A stretch of DNA of 50,261 nt, taken from a virus. Made by a program: the position numbers and the translations under genes. The notes beneath the pieces are model-generated. The model did not search any database. It had not been told where the DNA came from and saw nothing but the letters and a program-made list of their open reading frames with translations. Shown piece after piece: positions 7,428 to 17,500 of the stretch; the stretch's first letter is position 1, and each line of letters begins with the position of its first letter. The stretch covers positions 1 through 50,261 of IMG/VR virus record IMGVR_UViG_3300037508_000928. The stretch is one strand, 5' to 3'.

Positions 7428-9368
7428 ATGCCTGAGCAATCTATGAACTTGGACCCACATTTGACGAATGGCCTGCGCCCCTACGCGGACCTGCCGAAAG
7501 ATGCCCTCTTCATGCAGAAGATGCGCAACATCATGGCCACGGAGCGGCGCGGCAAGCAATTGCCTACCTTCAGTTGGCCTGTGGGCTTTCAGACGCTTGG
7601 CTCCACCTTCCCCCACGCGGAGTTGTTCTACGACGACCGAGTGGCGCTGGCGGCGATTGACAGCGCCCTGTACACCGTGGACCCGTCTGCACTGACGACT
7701 ACGGCAATCACGACTTACGGCCCCGAGGGCAACGTCCTGACAAACGGAACCTTCACCGGCGCGCTCACCGGCTGGACCGAGGCCAGTCCCGACATCGCCT
7801 ATGGAACGAACAACGTAGCGTTCGTTAATGCCACGGCTACCCTGAAGCAGCTTCTGGCCAGCATGACAACGGCCTGGACGGCAGCGGCCACGTATCGCGT
7901 GGTGTTCACCATCTCGGGGTATTCGGGTGGCGGCAACATCACGGTCGGCACGAACACGAACGCGGCTCAGGGTGGCTCGGCTGTGACTGCGAACGGAACC
8001 TATACGCGCCTCGTGACGGCGGACGCGCACGCAGACGGCCTTGTGTTCACGGCAACGGGCTTTACAGGCAACCTCGACACCGTGACGGCCACGCGGGTAT
8101 TCACGAACACCACGGGCGACGCCTACCAGTTTGCCTCGTTCCTCGACATCTGGTTTGCCACGAACAACTCAGGCCTCGTCTGGCGTATCCCCGGCGCAAC
8201 GCAGGGGAACACGGTCGGCAGTTCCACCACCGTCTGCAAAGGCGTGGCCAACTGGAACAACCGCCTGGTGCTCATCGGGGTTTCCGGCGCGGCAGTCAGC
8301 AATGCCAGCTTCCTTGCCGCTGTGAACAAGTGGAAGAAGAAGCAGAAGGTCAATGTGGTGACTGCCGAGGATGACGCCTTCGACACAAGCTGGATCATCA
8401 TCGGCCCCCCGGTCCTTGGCGAAAGCGACGTACCAGCATCGGGCTTGATGGCGCTTCTGGGCTACCCGAGCGAGACGTTCTACTACGACAAGTACGAGCC
8501 CATCGTCTCGAAGTGGATTGAGCAGGGAATGCTCGACTTCCTTCCCATGCGCCACACGGGCGCGGGACTGGCGGGAAAGCAGCACGGCAACGACCTCATC
8601 ATCTACGGCACCGAGGGTGTCTCGAAGGTAACAGGCACCGAGGTTGGCCCGGTCGAGACGAAGCTGCTGGATGTCGGTATTCCGTTCAACGGCTGCTACG
8701 CTGGCGACGAGAAGGAGCATGTCTTTGTCTCCAAGCACAACGAGATGTTCTTCCTGGGCGAGCGCGGGCAGAGCTTCCCCGAGGCGAAGTCCATGGGGAA
8801 CGGCCTGTACCGGCTGGGCTATGCCGAATACCTGAGCACCCTGACGCTCACGGCAGCGCGGATGACCTTCGACCCGACCGAGCGCTACTTCTGGGTCTGT
8901 GACGCGGACGAGGCATTTGTGCTCTCGCGGACAGGCCTTTCCAACCCGAAAGGGCTCTTCCCTGTCAGCGTGATCCGCACCCCCGGCTACAACGGCCTTG
9001 TGGGCTCCAGCGTGAGCGCCCAAGCCGATGACGTTGAAATGCAGCCGCACCCGTTCGGTATGGGGCGCAGTGATGCGTTCGAGATTTTCTGGTGGGATAT
9101 GCGGACCAGCGACACGGCAGCGACCGCAGCAGATCGCTGGAAGGTGACGCCGATTGCGAAGCTGCACAAGCAGAACGCCTTCACCACCTTCACCAGCTAC
9201 GCGAAGCTGTTCGACGTGCGCGGGCGTGCGGAAGTGACCACGACGGGCATTGAGCACCAACCCTCGTTTACGGCGGCAGACCGAACCGCCGTTGACTGCG
9301 ACGGGCTGCAAGCGTTTATCAGCGCGCCCGGCGCGGCACCTTCAATGAGGATGTGGATGGATGCGTGA
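7428..9368 (+). CDS. Tail/nozzle-like protein B with inserted jelly-roll module
   Basis: The protein has 646 residues. It starts at ATG 7428, five bases after the previous stop, with GGAG upstream. The N-terminus (NGLRPYADLPKDALFMQKM) matches the pattern in proteins A and C. Residues about 102-225 are an insert opening TNGTFTGALTGWTEASPD, a CBM4/9-like jelly-roll signature absent from A and C. After it, blades such as DIWFATNNSGLVWRIPG and HVFVSKHNEMFFLGERG resume. GQSFPEAKSMGNGLY and the long C-terminal sheet match a propeller-type tail component. It overlaps the next gene by eight bases. It is likely part of a mixed nozzle ring or stacked rings with A and C. Confidence 0.6.
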   Translation: MPEQSMNLDPHLTNGLRPYADLPKDALFMQKMRNIMATERRGKQLPTFSWPVGFQTLGSTFPHAELFYDDRVALAAIDSALYTVDPSALTTTAITTYGPEGNVLTNGTFTGALTGWTEASPDIAYGTNNVAFVNATATLKQLLASMTTAWTAAATYRVVFTISGYSGGGNITVGTNTNAAQGGSAVTANGTYTRLVTADAHADGLVFTATGFTGNLDTVTATRVFTNTTGDAYQFASFLDIWFATNNSGLVWRIPGATQGNTVGSSTTVCKGVANWNNRLVLIGVSGAAVSNASFLAAVNKWKKKQKVNVVTAEDDAFDTSWIIIGPPVLGESDVPASGLMALLGYPSETFYYDKYEPIVSKWIEQGMLDFLPMRHTGAGLAGKQHGNDLIIYGTEGVSKVTGTEVGPVETKLLDVGIPFNGCYAGDEKEHVFVSKHNEMFFLGERGQSFPEAKSMGNGLYRLGYAEYLSTLTLTAARMTFDPTERYFWVCDADEAFVLSRTGLSNPKGLFPVSVIRTPGYNGLVGSSVSAQADDVEMQPHPFGMGRSDAFEIFWWDMRTSDTAATAADRWKVTPIAKLHKQNAFTTFTSYAKLFDVRGRAEVTTTGIEHQPSFTAADRTAVDCDGLQAFISAPGAAPSMRMWMDA

Positions 9369-10914
9369 GTACGCCTTCGAGATCGGGCAAGCCCTCGTCA
9401 ACGGGATAGTTCCGCACGAGCATGTCCCGGCAGGCGCTCCCTTTGCGGAGAGCATGGGTAATCTTGTCCCGCGCACGTTGGCTGGCTGTGCCACGAACCC
9501 CGAGCAGATTGTGCAGGGCGTATCGGCCACGCCAGTATGGCCGACTTCGCGCCTCTACTACGGCGACCAGACGATGTTGCTGCTGGAGGCGGCGGGTATC
9601 AGCACGGTTGACCCAGCCACGAACGCCAAAACGGCGATCACGCTTTACAACAGCGCCGACAACACCAGCGCGGCAACGCTTGCTGGGGGCGGTGGCTACT
9701 GGCAGGCGGTTTCGGCTGAAGACATCTGGTTCGCCTGCGACGGCGTGAACCTGGTGGGCAATCTCCCGCGCAACACGGACGGCCTGAAGAATACCCAGAT
9801 AATGACCCCCATCACCTGTAAAACGGTGGGGATGCACTTGGACCGGCTTGTCCTTGGTGGGCTCGGTGGCGCGTGGTTCAGCAGTTCGCGTTTCCTCTCC
9901 CTGTTCAGCGTATTCCGCAACAGGAAGCAGCACTTCACGCACGACCTTCAGACGTGGAGCACGCGCTGGATCGTTTACGGTGAGCCTATCGGTGGTGACA
10001 CGAGCGCGCCGTATCAGCTTCTCCTGACGGCGCTTGGCTGCTATGGGAATGCCGTCTTCGACAAGGTGGAAGGCGAGATTCGCCAGCAGATCGAGCGGGG
10101 GGCTATTGGCTTTGCCAGTATGCGGCGTGGCGGTGTCCCGCAAGTCATCATTCCGCAGGGCCAGCGTATCCTCGTCTTCGGGGAACGTGCCCTCTACGAA
10201 TTCAACCCCGAGCAGGGGGGCCCCGGCTACGTGGGGCGCATGGAACGCGAGACGCAGATTGCTGGCCGTGGTGCGGCTTTCGGTGTCGAGCGGGATACGG
10301 TTTGGCTGTCTCAGAATGGGAATCTATCCCGCTGGGTGCTCGGCCAGGGCATAGGGGAACCGCTTGGCTGGAAGCACAAACTGGCCAGCCTCTCGAACCC
10401 TGTCATCTCCTACGACACCGAGCTTGGCGAATATTGGATATCCGATGCCACGAGCGCCTATGTCTTGACGGCCAACGGTCGGCTGGGTGGTCCAATGACA
10501 GCGCGCCCGACAGGTGTTTTCCGGTATAATGGTGTCCTTCGAGGCACGGGCCTTGGATTGACAAGTCAAGACGCTTTGGACGTTGAATTCCAGCTTCATC
10601 AAACGGACATGAATTACCGTGGGACGAAGGCCACCACTGTTGTCGAGGTTCTGTATGAGAACTTGTCCGATTTGGAAGTCGAGATATACGCCCGCGATGG
10701 TGCGGGCGAGGATTATTCGTTATTCCCCGCTGCGGAATCCGTCAACTCTGAAGGGGTTGCCTTTCCTAAGCGTAGCTCGAACGACTTCCGACCAACCATT
10801 AAAGGAACGGGCGATGCAAGCACAGGCTACTCCTTCCAAGGTGCAACCGTTCGATACAACGGCGAAGACCGAAAATACCGCCGAGGCGCTACCGCCCCCG
10901 CCGAAGGTACTTGA
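9361..10914 (+). CDS. Tail/nozzle-like protein C (third related gene)
   Basis: The protein has 517 residues and starts at ATG 9361 inside the end of protein B. It opens EIGQALVNGIVPHEHVPAG, aligning with A and B, and keeps the core motifs of B without its insert: DIWFACDGVNLVGNLPRN (B: DIWFATNNSGLVWRIPG), DRLVLGG (B: NRLVLIG) and YYGDQTMLLLEAAGISTVD (B: FYDDRVALAAIDSALYTVD). The shared order shows B and C are paralogues; A is more distant. The last 101 bases also encode the start of the next gene. Confidence 0.6.
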   Translation: MREYAFEIGQALVNGIVPHEHVPAGAPFAESMGNLVPRTLAGCATNPEQIVQGVSATPVWPTSRLYYGDQTMLLLEAAGISTVDPATNAKTAITLYNSADNTSAATLAGGGGYWQAVSAEDIWFACDGVNLVGNLPRNTDGLKNTQIMTPITCKTVGMHLDRLVLGGLGGAWFSSSRFLSLFSVFRNRKQHFTHDLQTWSTRWIVYGEPIGGDTSAPYQLLLTALGCYGNAVFDKVEGEIRQQIERGAIGFASMRRGGVPQVIIPQGQRILVFGERALYEFNPEQGGPGYVGRMERETQIAGRGAAFGVERDTVWLSQNGNLSRWVLGQGIGEPLGWKHKLASLSNPVISYDTELGEYWISDATSAYVLTANGRLGGPMTARPTGVFRYNGVLRGTGLGLTSQDALDVEFQLHQTDMNYRGTKATTVVEVLYENLSDLEVEIYARDGAGEDYSLFPAAESVNSEGVAFPKRSSNDFRPTIKGTGDASTGYSFQGATVRYNGEDRKYRRGATAPAEGT

Positions 10915-11356
10915 GCGCGTTGATGCGCGCCTGATCACGCCCGAGGAAGCTGGGCGCCCATTGACCCAGCGAATCCTGCTATCCATGATCACGCAGGTAC
11001 TCCCCGAGTCCCAGATGAATGGGGATGTCCTTGGCCACCTTGCAACGGCCATGCAGAACGGCACACTCCGCGCCTACTGGATACTCGCCCCCAATGGGCA
11101 GAAGGCGGGGATGTTCACGGGCACGCTTGCGCAGGCTGGGGCGGAGAAGCTGTTTTACATCAACGCAATGGTCATGGCGAACAACGTGCTGCCTGGAGCG
11201 TGGTGCGAAGCGTTTGATCGCTACCTGAAGCCTCACGCGAAGACGCTGGGCTGCACACACATCCAGTTCGACTCGATGCCCGGAAACAAAGCTATTGCCG
11301 CTATCGCTGAAAACCTCGGGGCAACACTCTCGCTCCGTTACACTGTGGAGTTATAA
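10814..11356 (+). CDS. GNAT-like acyltransferase fold protein
   Basis: The protein has 180 residues. I chose ATG 10814, with AAAGGA upstream, although it lies 101 bases inside the previous gene; earlier in-frame starts have no ribosome site. The first 45 residues are Thr/Pro-rich and disordered. The rest has an acyltransferase-like order: a strand pair around GQKAGMFTGTL, then FYINAMVMAN, a helix, CTHIQFDSMPGNKAIAAIAENLGA with its late helix, and a final strand. Such proteins occur in tail blocks of several podoviruses with unknown substrates. The classic acetyl-CoA Q/R-x-x-G-x-G/A loop is not clear, so activity is uncertain. Confidence 0.5.
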   Translation: MQAQATPSKVQPFDTTAKTENTAEALPPPPKVLERVDARLITPEEAGRPLTQRILLSMITQVLPESQMNGDVLGHLATAMQNGTLRAYWILAPNGQKAGMFTGTLAQAGAEKLFYINAMVMANNVLPGAWCEAFDRYLKPHAKTLGCTHIQFDSMPGNKAIAAIAENLGATLSLRYTVEL

Positions 11357-11359
11357 ACC

Positions 11360-12367
11360 ATGGGCGGAATCAAAGAATGGGCATCTCAGGCAGCAGGTGC
11401 TCCCCCGACAGGGTACGACAGACATGTCATGTATCCGTGGGCTTCGATTGCATTCAATATCGACCCTGGGGCTGCATCTTCGGTCCCCACTTGGGGAGAC
11501 TACGACAACTTCTTCGGCAACGATGAGGCTGGCACGGGCGATCTGACGGCGGGCAACTTCAACATGATGGACCTGTTGTACGCGGCAGCTTCTGAAGTGG
11601 GTGGTTCGCCCTACGAGAACATGGTGGCCTTTGACCCGGAAGAAATGCTTGCCGCTGTCACCGATGCCATCAATGAGTTCCAGGACGCTGTGCGCAACTA
11701 CGATGCGTCGGAAGTCGTTCGGACTGCCGTTAATGAGGCAACGGTCAATATCTCGAATCTCATTCCCGAGGATGCCATCAACGATGCCGTGGATGTCTAC
11801 GCTGAGAAGTCCAAGTCTGAGTACCAGCGGGCCGTTACGGATACGCTGACGGGGCTGTGGGAAGCGGGAGCAATCCTCTCGACACAGACCCTTGGCAAGA
11901 TTGCCATTCTCGGCAAGGGGCGGCTGCTGGCCAATCGGGAGTACGAGGCGCGTCTTCGATTCCAATGGCGAAGCGAGCAGCTTTCGGCGCAGGCCCAACT
12001 TGTCAGTGCGGCAGTTCAAGCCTCTGGCACGAAGCTCGATGCCAACCGCGCCTTTGTCCTGACAATGATGGACCGGGCGAAGCTGCACGTTACCTCGATG
12101 CAGGACCAGCGCGAGAAAGACCTCGAATACCTTGTCAAGCACATCACTTGGGACATGAACATCCTTCAGGAATACGGCTTCTCCAGCATCGGCGCACTCT
12201 ACGGGGCGCAGGTGGTGAATCGTTCACAGACCAAGGGCGAGCGCCTGATGGCACTGATTACCGGGTCAGCCTCTGCTGGCATTCAAGGTGGCATGGCCAT
12301 GGGTAGCCCGCAGGCGGGTGTCGGCATGGGAGCATTGCAAGCAGTCGGCGGCGCATTGCTGCTGTAA
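11360..12367 (+). CDS. Internal virion / DNA ejection protein 1
   Basis: The protein has 335 residues. Residues 90-250 are a long helical region (AQAQLVSAAVQASGTKLDANRAF and flanks). The C-terminal 45 residues are Gly/Ala/Met-rich and hydrophobic (GSASAGIQGGMAMGSPQAGV), as in ejection proteins that line a membrane channel. GGAG precedes the ATG. It is the first of three similar-sized genes that lead into the giant transglycosylase gene, the layout of podovirus internal core proteins (T7 gp14-16, P22 gp7/20/16). Confidence 0.6.
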   Translation: MGGIKEWASQAAGAPPTGYDRHVMYPWASIAFNIDPGAASSVPTWGDYDNFFGNDEAGTGDLTAGNFNMMDLLYAAASEVGGSPYENMVAFDPEEMLAAVTDAINEFQDAVRNYDASEVVRTAVNEATVNISNLIPEDAINDAVDVYAEKSKSEYQRAVTDTLTGLWEAGAILSTQTLGKIAILGKGRLLANREYEARLRFQWRSEQLSAQAQLVSAAVQASGTKLDANRAFVLTMMDRAKLHVTSMQDQREKDLEYLVKHITWDMNILQEYGFSSIGALYGAQVVNRSQTKGERLMALITGSASAGIQGGMAMGSPQAGVGMGALQAVGGALLL

Positions 12368-12379
12368 AGGAAAAATTAC

Positions 12380-13417
12380 ATGGCAGACGCACTAAAGTTG
12401 TCTCAACTCTCGACGATACTGGCCCAGCAGGGCTTGCAGGGGACGGCGTACAACCCCGGAATGCAGGCCTACATGCAAAGCCTTGTCGGTTCTGGTCAAA
12501 GTGCCACGCAGGCCGAGGCGCAGAAGAAGGCGGAGAAGGATGCAAAGAAGAAGAACGGCGGGGCAAGTACGCTTCTGGGCGCGGCGGGGACTGTTGGCGG
12601 TGCAATGATCGGTGGTCCAGCAGGTGCAGCCATTGGCGGTTCGCTGGGTTCCGCAGCGGGGCAGGCTGTAAGTGGTGGCAGTGTTGACCCTGCCGCAATC
12701 GCTCAGGCGGGCGTGAGCGGCTACGCTGGCCAGATGGCTCCCGACATTGGGACGCTTTTCAAGACGGCACAGGCAAATGCTGGCCCTACAAGCCCGATAG
12801 CCCCCAAGGGTGGGATGCCCATGGAGACAAAAATGAATCCTGGTCCCACAAGTCCCATGGCGCCCAGTGGCGGTTCCTCCAACATGGCGGGCAACGCTGG
12901 CAGCGCCGGGATGTCGGGCGCTCCTGCTCCCACTCCTGGCGGCGGCGCCGGTAATGCTCTCCTGAGTGCAGCCCCTCTCATCGGCGCTGGGCTCGGTGCG
13001 ATGGCTGGCGGAAAGTCTGCCTATACCAGCCCGGTAAGCGCACCGAAGAACATGCAGCGCGTGGCAGACGGTGGTGGGACGGGTGCTGGCACGGCCAGAT
13101 ACGGCGGTGGCAACGTTGAGGGCATGAGCCCGCAGGAACTCCGCGAGTTCATGAAGAATGACCCGAACGCCAATGAAGCGATGATGAACTACCTTCAAGG
13201 CGGTGGCTCGCTCACCAACCAGCAAGCATCTATGATCCCGAGGAATATGCAGAAGGTGTACCGGAGTGCGGGTATGGTCGGGATGCCCACCAGCGGTGCT
13301 GTCGCTAAGGAGCGTGTCAAGAAGGCACTGATGGGCCTTGCCGTTGGCTATGGCGTGTCGGGGGGGATGGGCGGTGGCGGCGGAGCTGTCCCGTCTGGCA
13401 CCTACGATTACCAATAA
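12380..13417 (+). CDS. Internal virion / DNA ejection protein 2 with glycine zipper
   Basis: The protein has 345 residues. A lysine-rich helix (residues 45-60) precedes a glycine zipper at about residues 65-95 (GGAMIGGPAGAAIGGSLG), a membrane-insertion motif known from channel-forming ejection proteins. A second Gly/Ala hydrophobic stretch follows near 190-215 (LLSAAPLIGAGLGAMAGG), and the C-terminus is Gly-rich. The middle is Pro/Gly/Met-rich and disordered with imperfect repeats of GPTSPxAPxGG (two copies near residues 134-160). AAAGGA lies before the ATG. It probably joins the ejectosome across the host envelope. Confidence 0.6.
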   Translation: MADALKLSQLSTILAQQGLQGTAYNPGMQAYMQSLVGSGQSATQAEAQKKAEKDAKKKNGGASTLLGAAGTVGGAMIGGPAGAAIGGSLGSAAGQAVSGGSVDPAAIAQAGVSGYAGQMAPDIGTLFKTAQANAGPTSPIAPKGGMPMETKMNPGPTSPMAPSGGSSNMAGNAGSAGMSGAPAPTPGGGAGNALLSAAPLIGAGLGAMAGGKSAYTSPVSAPKNMQRVADGGGTGAGTARYGGGNVEGMSPQELREFMKNDPNANEAMMNYLQGGGSLTNQQASMIPRNMQKVYRSAGMVGMPTSGAVAKERVKKALMGLAVGYGVSGGMGGGGGAVPSGTYDYQ

Positions 13418-13429
13418 CGGAGACGCGCA

Positions 13430-14557
13430 ATGCCGATTACGGTCAACTTCAAGAGCCTGGGCGAGTCTGCCACGTATCCCGATGGCACGACCGAGGATGT
13501 GATCCACGACGATTACCAGCGCCGTCAATTCCGTGGTGGGTACAAGGCCAACCCGATTCAGTCGATCATGGGGCTGATGGAACACATCACCTCGCGCCCG
13601 ACTGCCCCTACGCCAGCGAGCGTAGACGGGGCCAGCGTTATCGGCCTAGCGCCTGACCAGACGACGGCGCTCCTGGACCGCGTGCAGCGCACCAACGAAG
13701 TTGAGCAGAACGCCTACCAGCAGGAGATTGCACGCGCGGCACAGGTCAAGGAGGCACAGGCCCAGCGCCAGTTCTCGATGCAGTCCCAGCAGCAGGACCA
13801 GCAGTTCCAGCTTGACCGAGACAAGGAGCAGGATGCCAAGACGACGAAGGAGAAGCTGGAAGGGACAGTGAAGCCAGACGGGCAAGGGGGCTACGACTGG
13901 GTACGCCCTGACCCTGTAACGGGTAAGCCACTCATCGACAAGCTCCAGAAAGGCTCGAACCAGTGGAAGTCGCTCAACATGCCCGATGGCGGCGTGTCAC
14001 AGGTGGAGATGGACCCCAGCGGCAGGATGCTCGGCACTCCCCAGACCGTTATTGCTGGCCAGAAGGACACAACGAACTGGCAGCAGGTAGGAAGCCCCTA
14101 TCAGACCGCTGATGGGCAATTTGTCCAGAACCTCATCAATCCCGAGACGCGGCAAATGGAAACCAAGGCTTTGCCCATGCCAGCAGCAAAGCCGCAGGCG
14201 CTCAAGATGGTAAAGGATACGGCTGGCAACCTGTTCGCCCAGTACACAGACCCGACGACCGGGGCAGTCACCCTCCGCAAAGCTGAGGTTCCCCCCGAGT
14301 GGGTGACTGAGCAAGCGAAGAAGGACGGGATTAACCTCGACGACTTCAACTCCGAGTGGGATGCCACGGTGATGGAAGAATTCGACGGTGTTATCGAGGC
14401 TGAAGATGTCCCCGCCGTCACGGAGCGGGTGCAGGCGAGGCTGTTGGCCAAGCAGACAGCAGTGAATTCCATGAACACGCCAGCGGAAGTAATCTTCGTG
14501 GGTAAGGACGGCAAACGGTATCTCGATCTCGGAGACGGTACAGCGGAGGAGCTTTAA
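13430..14557 (+). CDS. Internal virion / ejection-associated protein 3
   Basis: The protein has 375 residues. It has a Gln-rich coiled helix at about residues 85-135 (QFSMQSQQQDQQFQLDRDK), then a Gly/Pro/Asp-rich region with short strand repeats (GQGGYDWVRPDPVTGKP), and a helical end. The stop overlaps the start of the giant gene (TAATG), so the two are translated together. I take it as a partner or linker of the giant ejection protein; no enzyme motif is visible. Confidence 0.55.
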   Translation: MPITVNFKSLGESATYPDGTTEDVIHDDYQRRQFRGGYKANPIQSIMGLMEHITSRPTAPTPASVDGASVIGLAPDQTTALLDRVQRTNEVEQNAYQQEIARAAQVKEAQAQRQFSMQSQQQDQQFQLDRDKEQDAKTTKEKLEGTVKPDGQGGYDWVRPDPVTGKPLIDKLQKGSNQWKSLNMPDGGVSQVEMDPSGRMLGTPQTVIAGQKDTTNWQQVGSPYQTADGQFVQNLINPETRQMETKALPMPAAKPQALKMVKDTAGNLFAQYTDPTTGAVTLRKAEVPPEWVTEQAKKDGINLDDFNSEWDATVMEEFDGVIEAEDVPAVTERVQARLLAKQTAVNSMNTPAEVIFVGKDGKRYLDLGDGTAEEL

Positions 14558-17500
14558 TGGCTAAGGGCGATATTGTCCCGATTGCGAGTGTCCAGCAAGG
14601 CGGAACCGCGACTGCACCAATGGAATCTCAGACTGCAAAGCGGCGAGTTCCAATTGAAAGCGTCGCAGACCCTGTTGTATCTAAAGTCTTGGCTGCCGCA
14701 AAGCGCTACAACGTAAACCCTACCTTGGCCACTGCCGTTGCCAAGGCGGAATCGAACTTCGTCCAGCAGTCTGTCTCCCCGGTAGGAGCCACGGGCGTGA
14801 TGCAGCTCATGCCGGGAACGGCCAAGGACTTGGGCGTTGACCCGTGGAACGAGGACCAGAACATTGACGGCGGCGTGCGCTATCTCGGGCAGATGCTCGA
14901 ACGGGCCGGTGGCGATGTGGACAAGGCGCTCGAATACTACAACTTTGGCATGGGCAACGTGGATGCCGGGAAGCCCTTACCCGCTGAGACGGTGCAGTAC
15001 AAGGCCCGCATCAAGAAGCTCATGGGGATCACCGACCCGCCCATCACGGCGGCGCAGGCTGAAGCGATAATCCCGAAGCAGCAGAGCAATTTCTCGAAGG
15101 CCATGGGCATGGGGGACGTTCAAGCCCCTGTAGGCTGGCAGCCAACCGGCGAGGATGTCGCTGCCCCGGTGGCGGCGGTGCAAGACGCGCTACATGCAAT
15201 CCCCAAGTTCCCCGGCGAACGAGCACTGGCCGCGCAGGGCGAGCGCTACATGGAGTTCCTCAACCCTACGACCCCAGCAGGCCCGTGGGAACGAGGATTC
15301 ACTCAAGGGGCGACAAACGCCGCTACCCAAGGCAATGCCGTCAAGCGCGTAGTGGTCGGCGGGCTTGCTGACGCTGGCAGCGGCTTACTGAGCAGCGTGG
15401 CCACTTTGGGTGCTGACCGTAAGACCGCCGACCAGATCGCGGCGGACAAGGCTATTCTCTCGGAAGCGTCGTTAGAAACCGACAAACAGAATCTCGGTGC
15501 AGTCGGGCGTGTGCTCCGACCTGCCACTCAGAATGCCGTGTCGAACATAGCCCAAGTGGGCGTAGCGTCGGCTGGTGGCTTCCCCGTCATCGCTACCCAG
15601 TTCATGACGACCTCCTACGATGACGGGCTCCGCCAAGCGCAGGCCGCTGGCTTGCAGGGCGAGGACATGCTGAACTACGCACGGCGCCAGTCTCTCTACG
15701 AGGGCGGTGTCATGGCGGCATTCCAGGCCGTTGGCCTGCCCGGCCTTGAGAAGCTGCCGTTTATGGCCATCGCCCCCGCCGTGGTCAACCAGGTGAAAAC
15801 CTCACTCGCTCCCGCCATGAAGCGCACGCTCATGACCTTTGGGCAGGAGTTGCCTGAAGAGACTATCACCTGGGCGCTCCAGACGGCAGATTCCCAGATG
15901 TCGAACGTCAGAAAGCCGATGACGACAGAGGAATACACGAAGGAGTGGTTGAACCTCGCACTTGAAACGGCGCTGAGTGTCGGGGCGTCCAGCACTCGCG
16001 ACCTTGCCCGTGGCGTGCGCGACTCTGTGGTCAGCGACTTCAGCGGGATTGTCCAGCCGGATACCTTCAACCCTGAAATGCAGCTTGGCGGGGTTCTTCC
16101 CCAGCCCGCAGCCGAGGTGCCGGTCGAGGCGGACATAGCTGCCAGCCAGCAGGCCACGACCCCCGAGTCTCCCATCGTGGATATTCCAGCCGGGGAGGCC
16201 AACCCCGAGGAGCCTGAGCAGCCGAAGAAGAAGGCCAAGCTGATCTACGCCGACATGCCCACCGAGCAGCTTCAGTCGTTGCTGGAGCAGGGCGGCATGG
16301 CCAACCCTGTCAAGGTGGCGATCCAGCGGGAGTTGGCGAATCGGATCGCGCCCGAGCAGCCAGTGGCTCCCAAGCAGCCGTGGGATATGACGCGGGAGGA
16401 GTATGACCAAAGCCGCGTTGACGAACTTAATGCCCTCAACCCGCAACTTGGGGGGCGGTTGAAGCTGGAAATACTTAGTGAAGAAGAGCAGGCGCAACGT
16501 CCAACTCTTGATTCTGCGCCCGGCGCAAAATCGGTAGGCGGGCATTACGGTTCAACGATAACACGAGCTCAAAATGCGCCAAGCGGGACAGCCTCGCATG
16601 AAATACGGCACATGATTGATTTACTTCTTGGTGGAAACCAAGTTACTGCCTATGTTAATGACCTAAAAACAAAGTTTAAGGATCGATTTTCATTACTGAC
16701 AGACTATCTTAAATCAGCAAGAAAAGACGGAAAGATAGGCGGCAGGACGACGGTAGATGAAGAAACAGCACAAATGGTTCTTCATGCCTTTTATAAGGAT
16801 CGTGAAGGGCTAAGATCAGCCTCTCCAGATATTGTGCAGTTCTTAGAAGAGATGGGTGCTGATAAATATTCACACCTTCAAGATTCTCACAAATCAAAAG
16901 TGGAACAAGCCCTCCGTGACGGCAAGCCCGTCCCGCCCGCCGTGCTCGCTGAGTACCCCGACCTCGCGGAGAAGTACGGGAAGCCGACTCCCGGCCAGCA
17001 AATGCTGCGCAGGCCGGTAGCCGAACGGCTTGTGCCTGAGTTACAGCGTCTCCATTTCCCCACCACGTTCACGGGCCAGCCGACTCCCGGCCAACAGATG
17101 CTGCGCAGGCCGCAAGGGGAGGCTCCACAGGACACACTTTCGCAGCCGGAGACTTCCGAGCAAGTCCAAGGGAATACCCCTGCACAGGCAGATACCCCGG
17201 AAAGTACCCCGATAGCGGCTCCGGTGAATCAACCGTTGGAACTGCAATCGCCCGATGCCGTTCGTAAGGCAGCAGCAGCCCCAAAGATTGAAGAACTAAA
17301 GAGGCAATATGAGGAGGCGCGGCTCGTAAACAATGTGCGCGATGGGCTACGCATTGAGGCGCAGTTGCAGGGAGGACCAGAGTTTACTGACCCAGCAGCG
17401 CAAGCCGCTGTCAAGCAGCAACTGGTAGCCGTGGACCAAGCGATCAGTGAACGCAGGCCAGTGAATGCCGAAGCCATGAGAGATTGGGCCAATGTCGCTA

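Noticed and set aside
8169-9311. A 380-codon minus-strand frame opposite nozzle-like B
   Set aside because: A shadow of a strong coding gene: composition is that of antisense reading, and no promoter or ribosome site is seen.
16887-17284. Minus-strand frames opposite the PTPGQQMLRRP repeats
   Set aside because: Their apparent internal repeats only mirror the plus-strand duplication.
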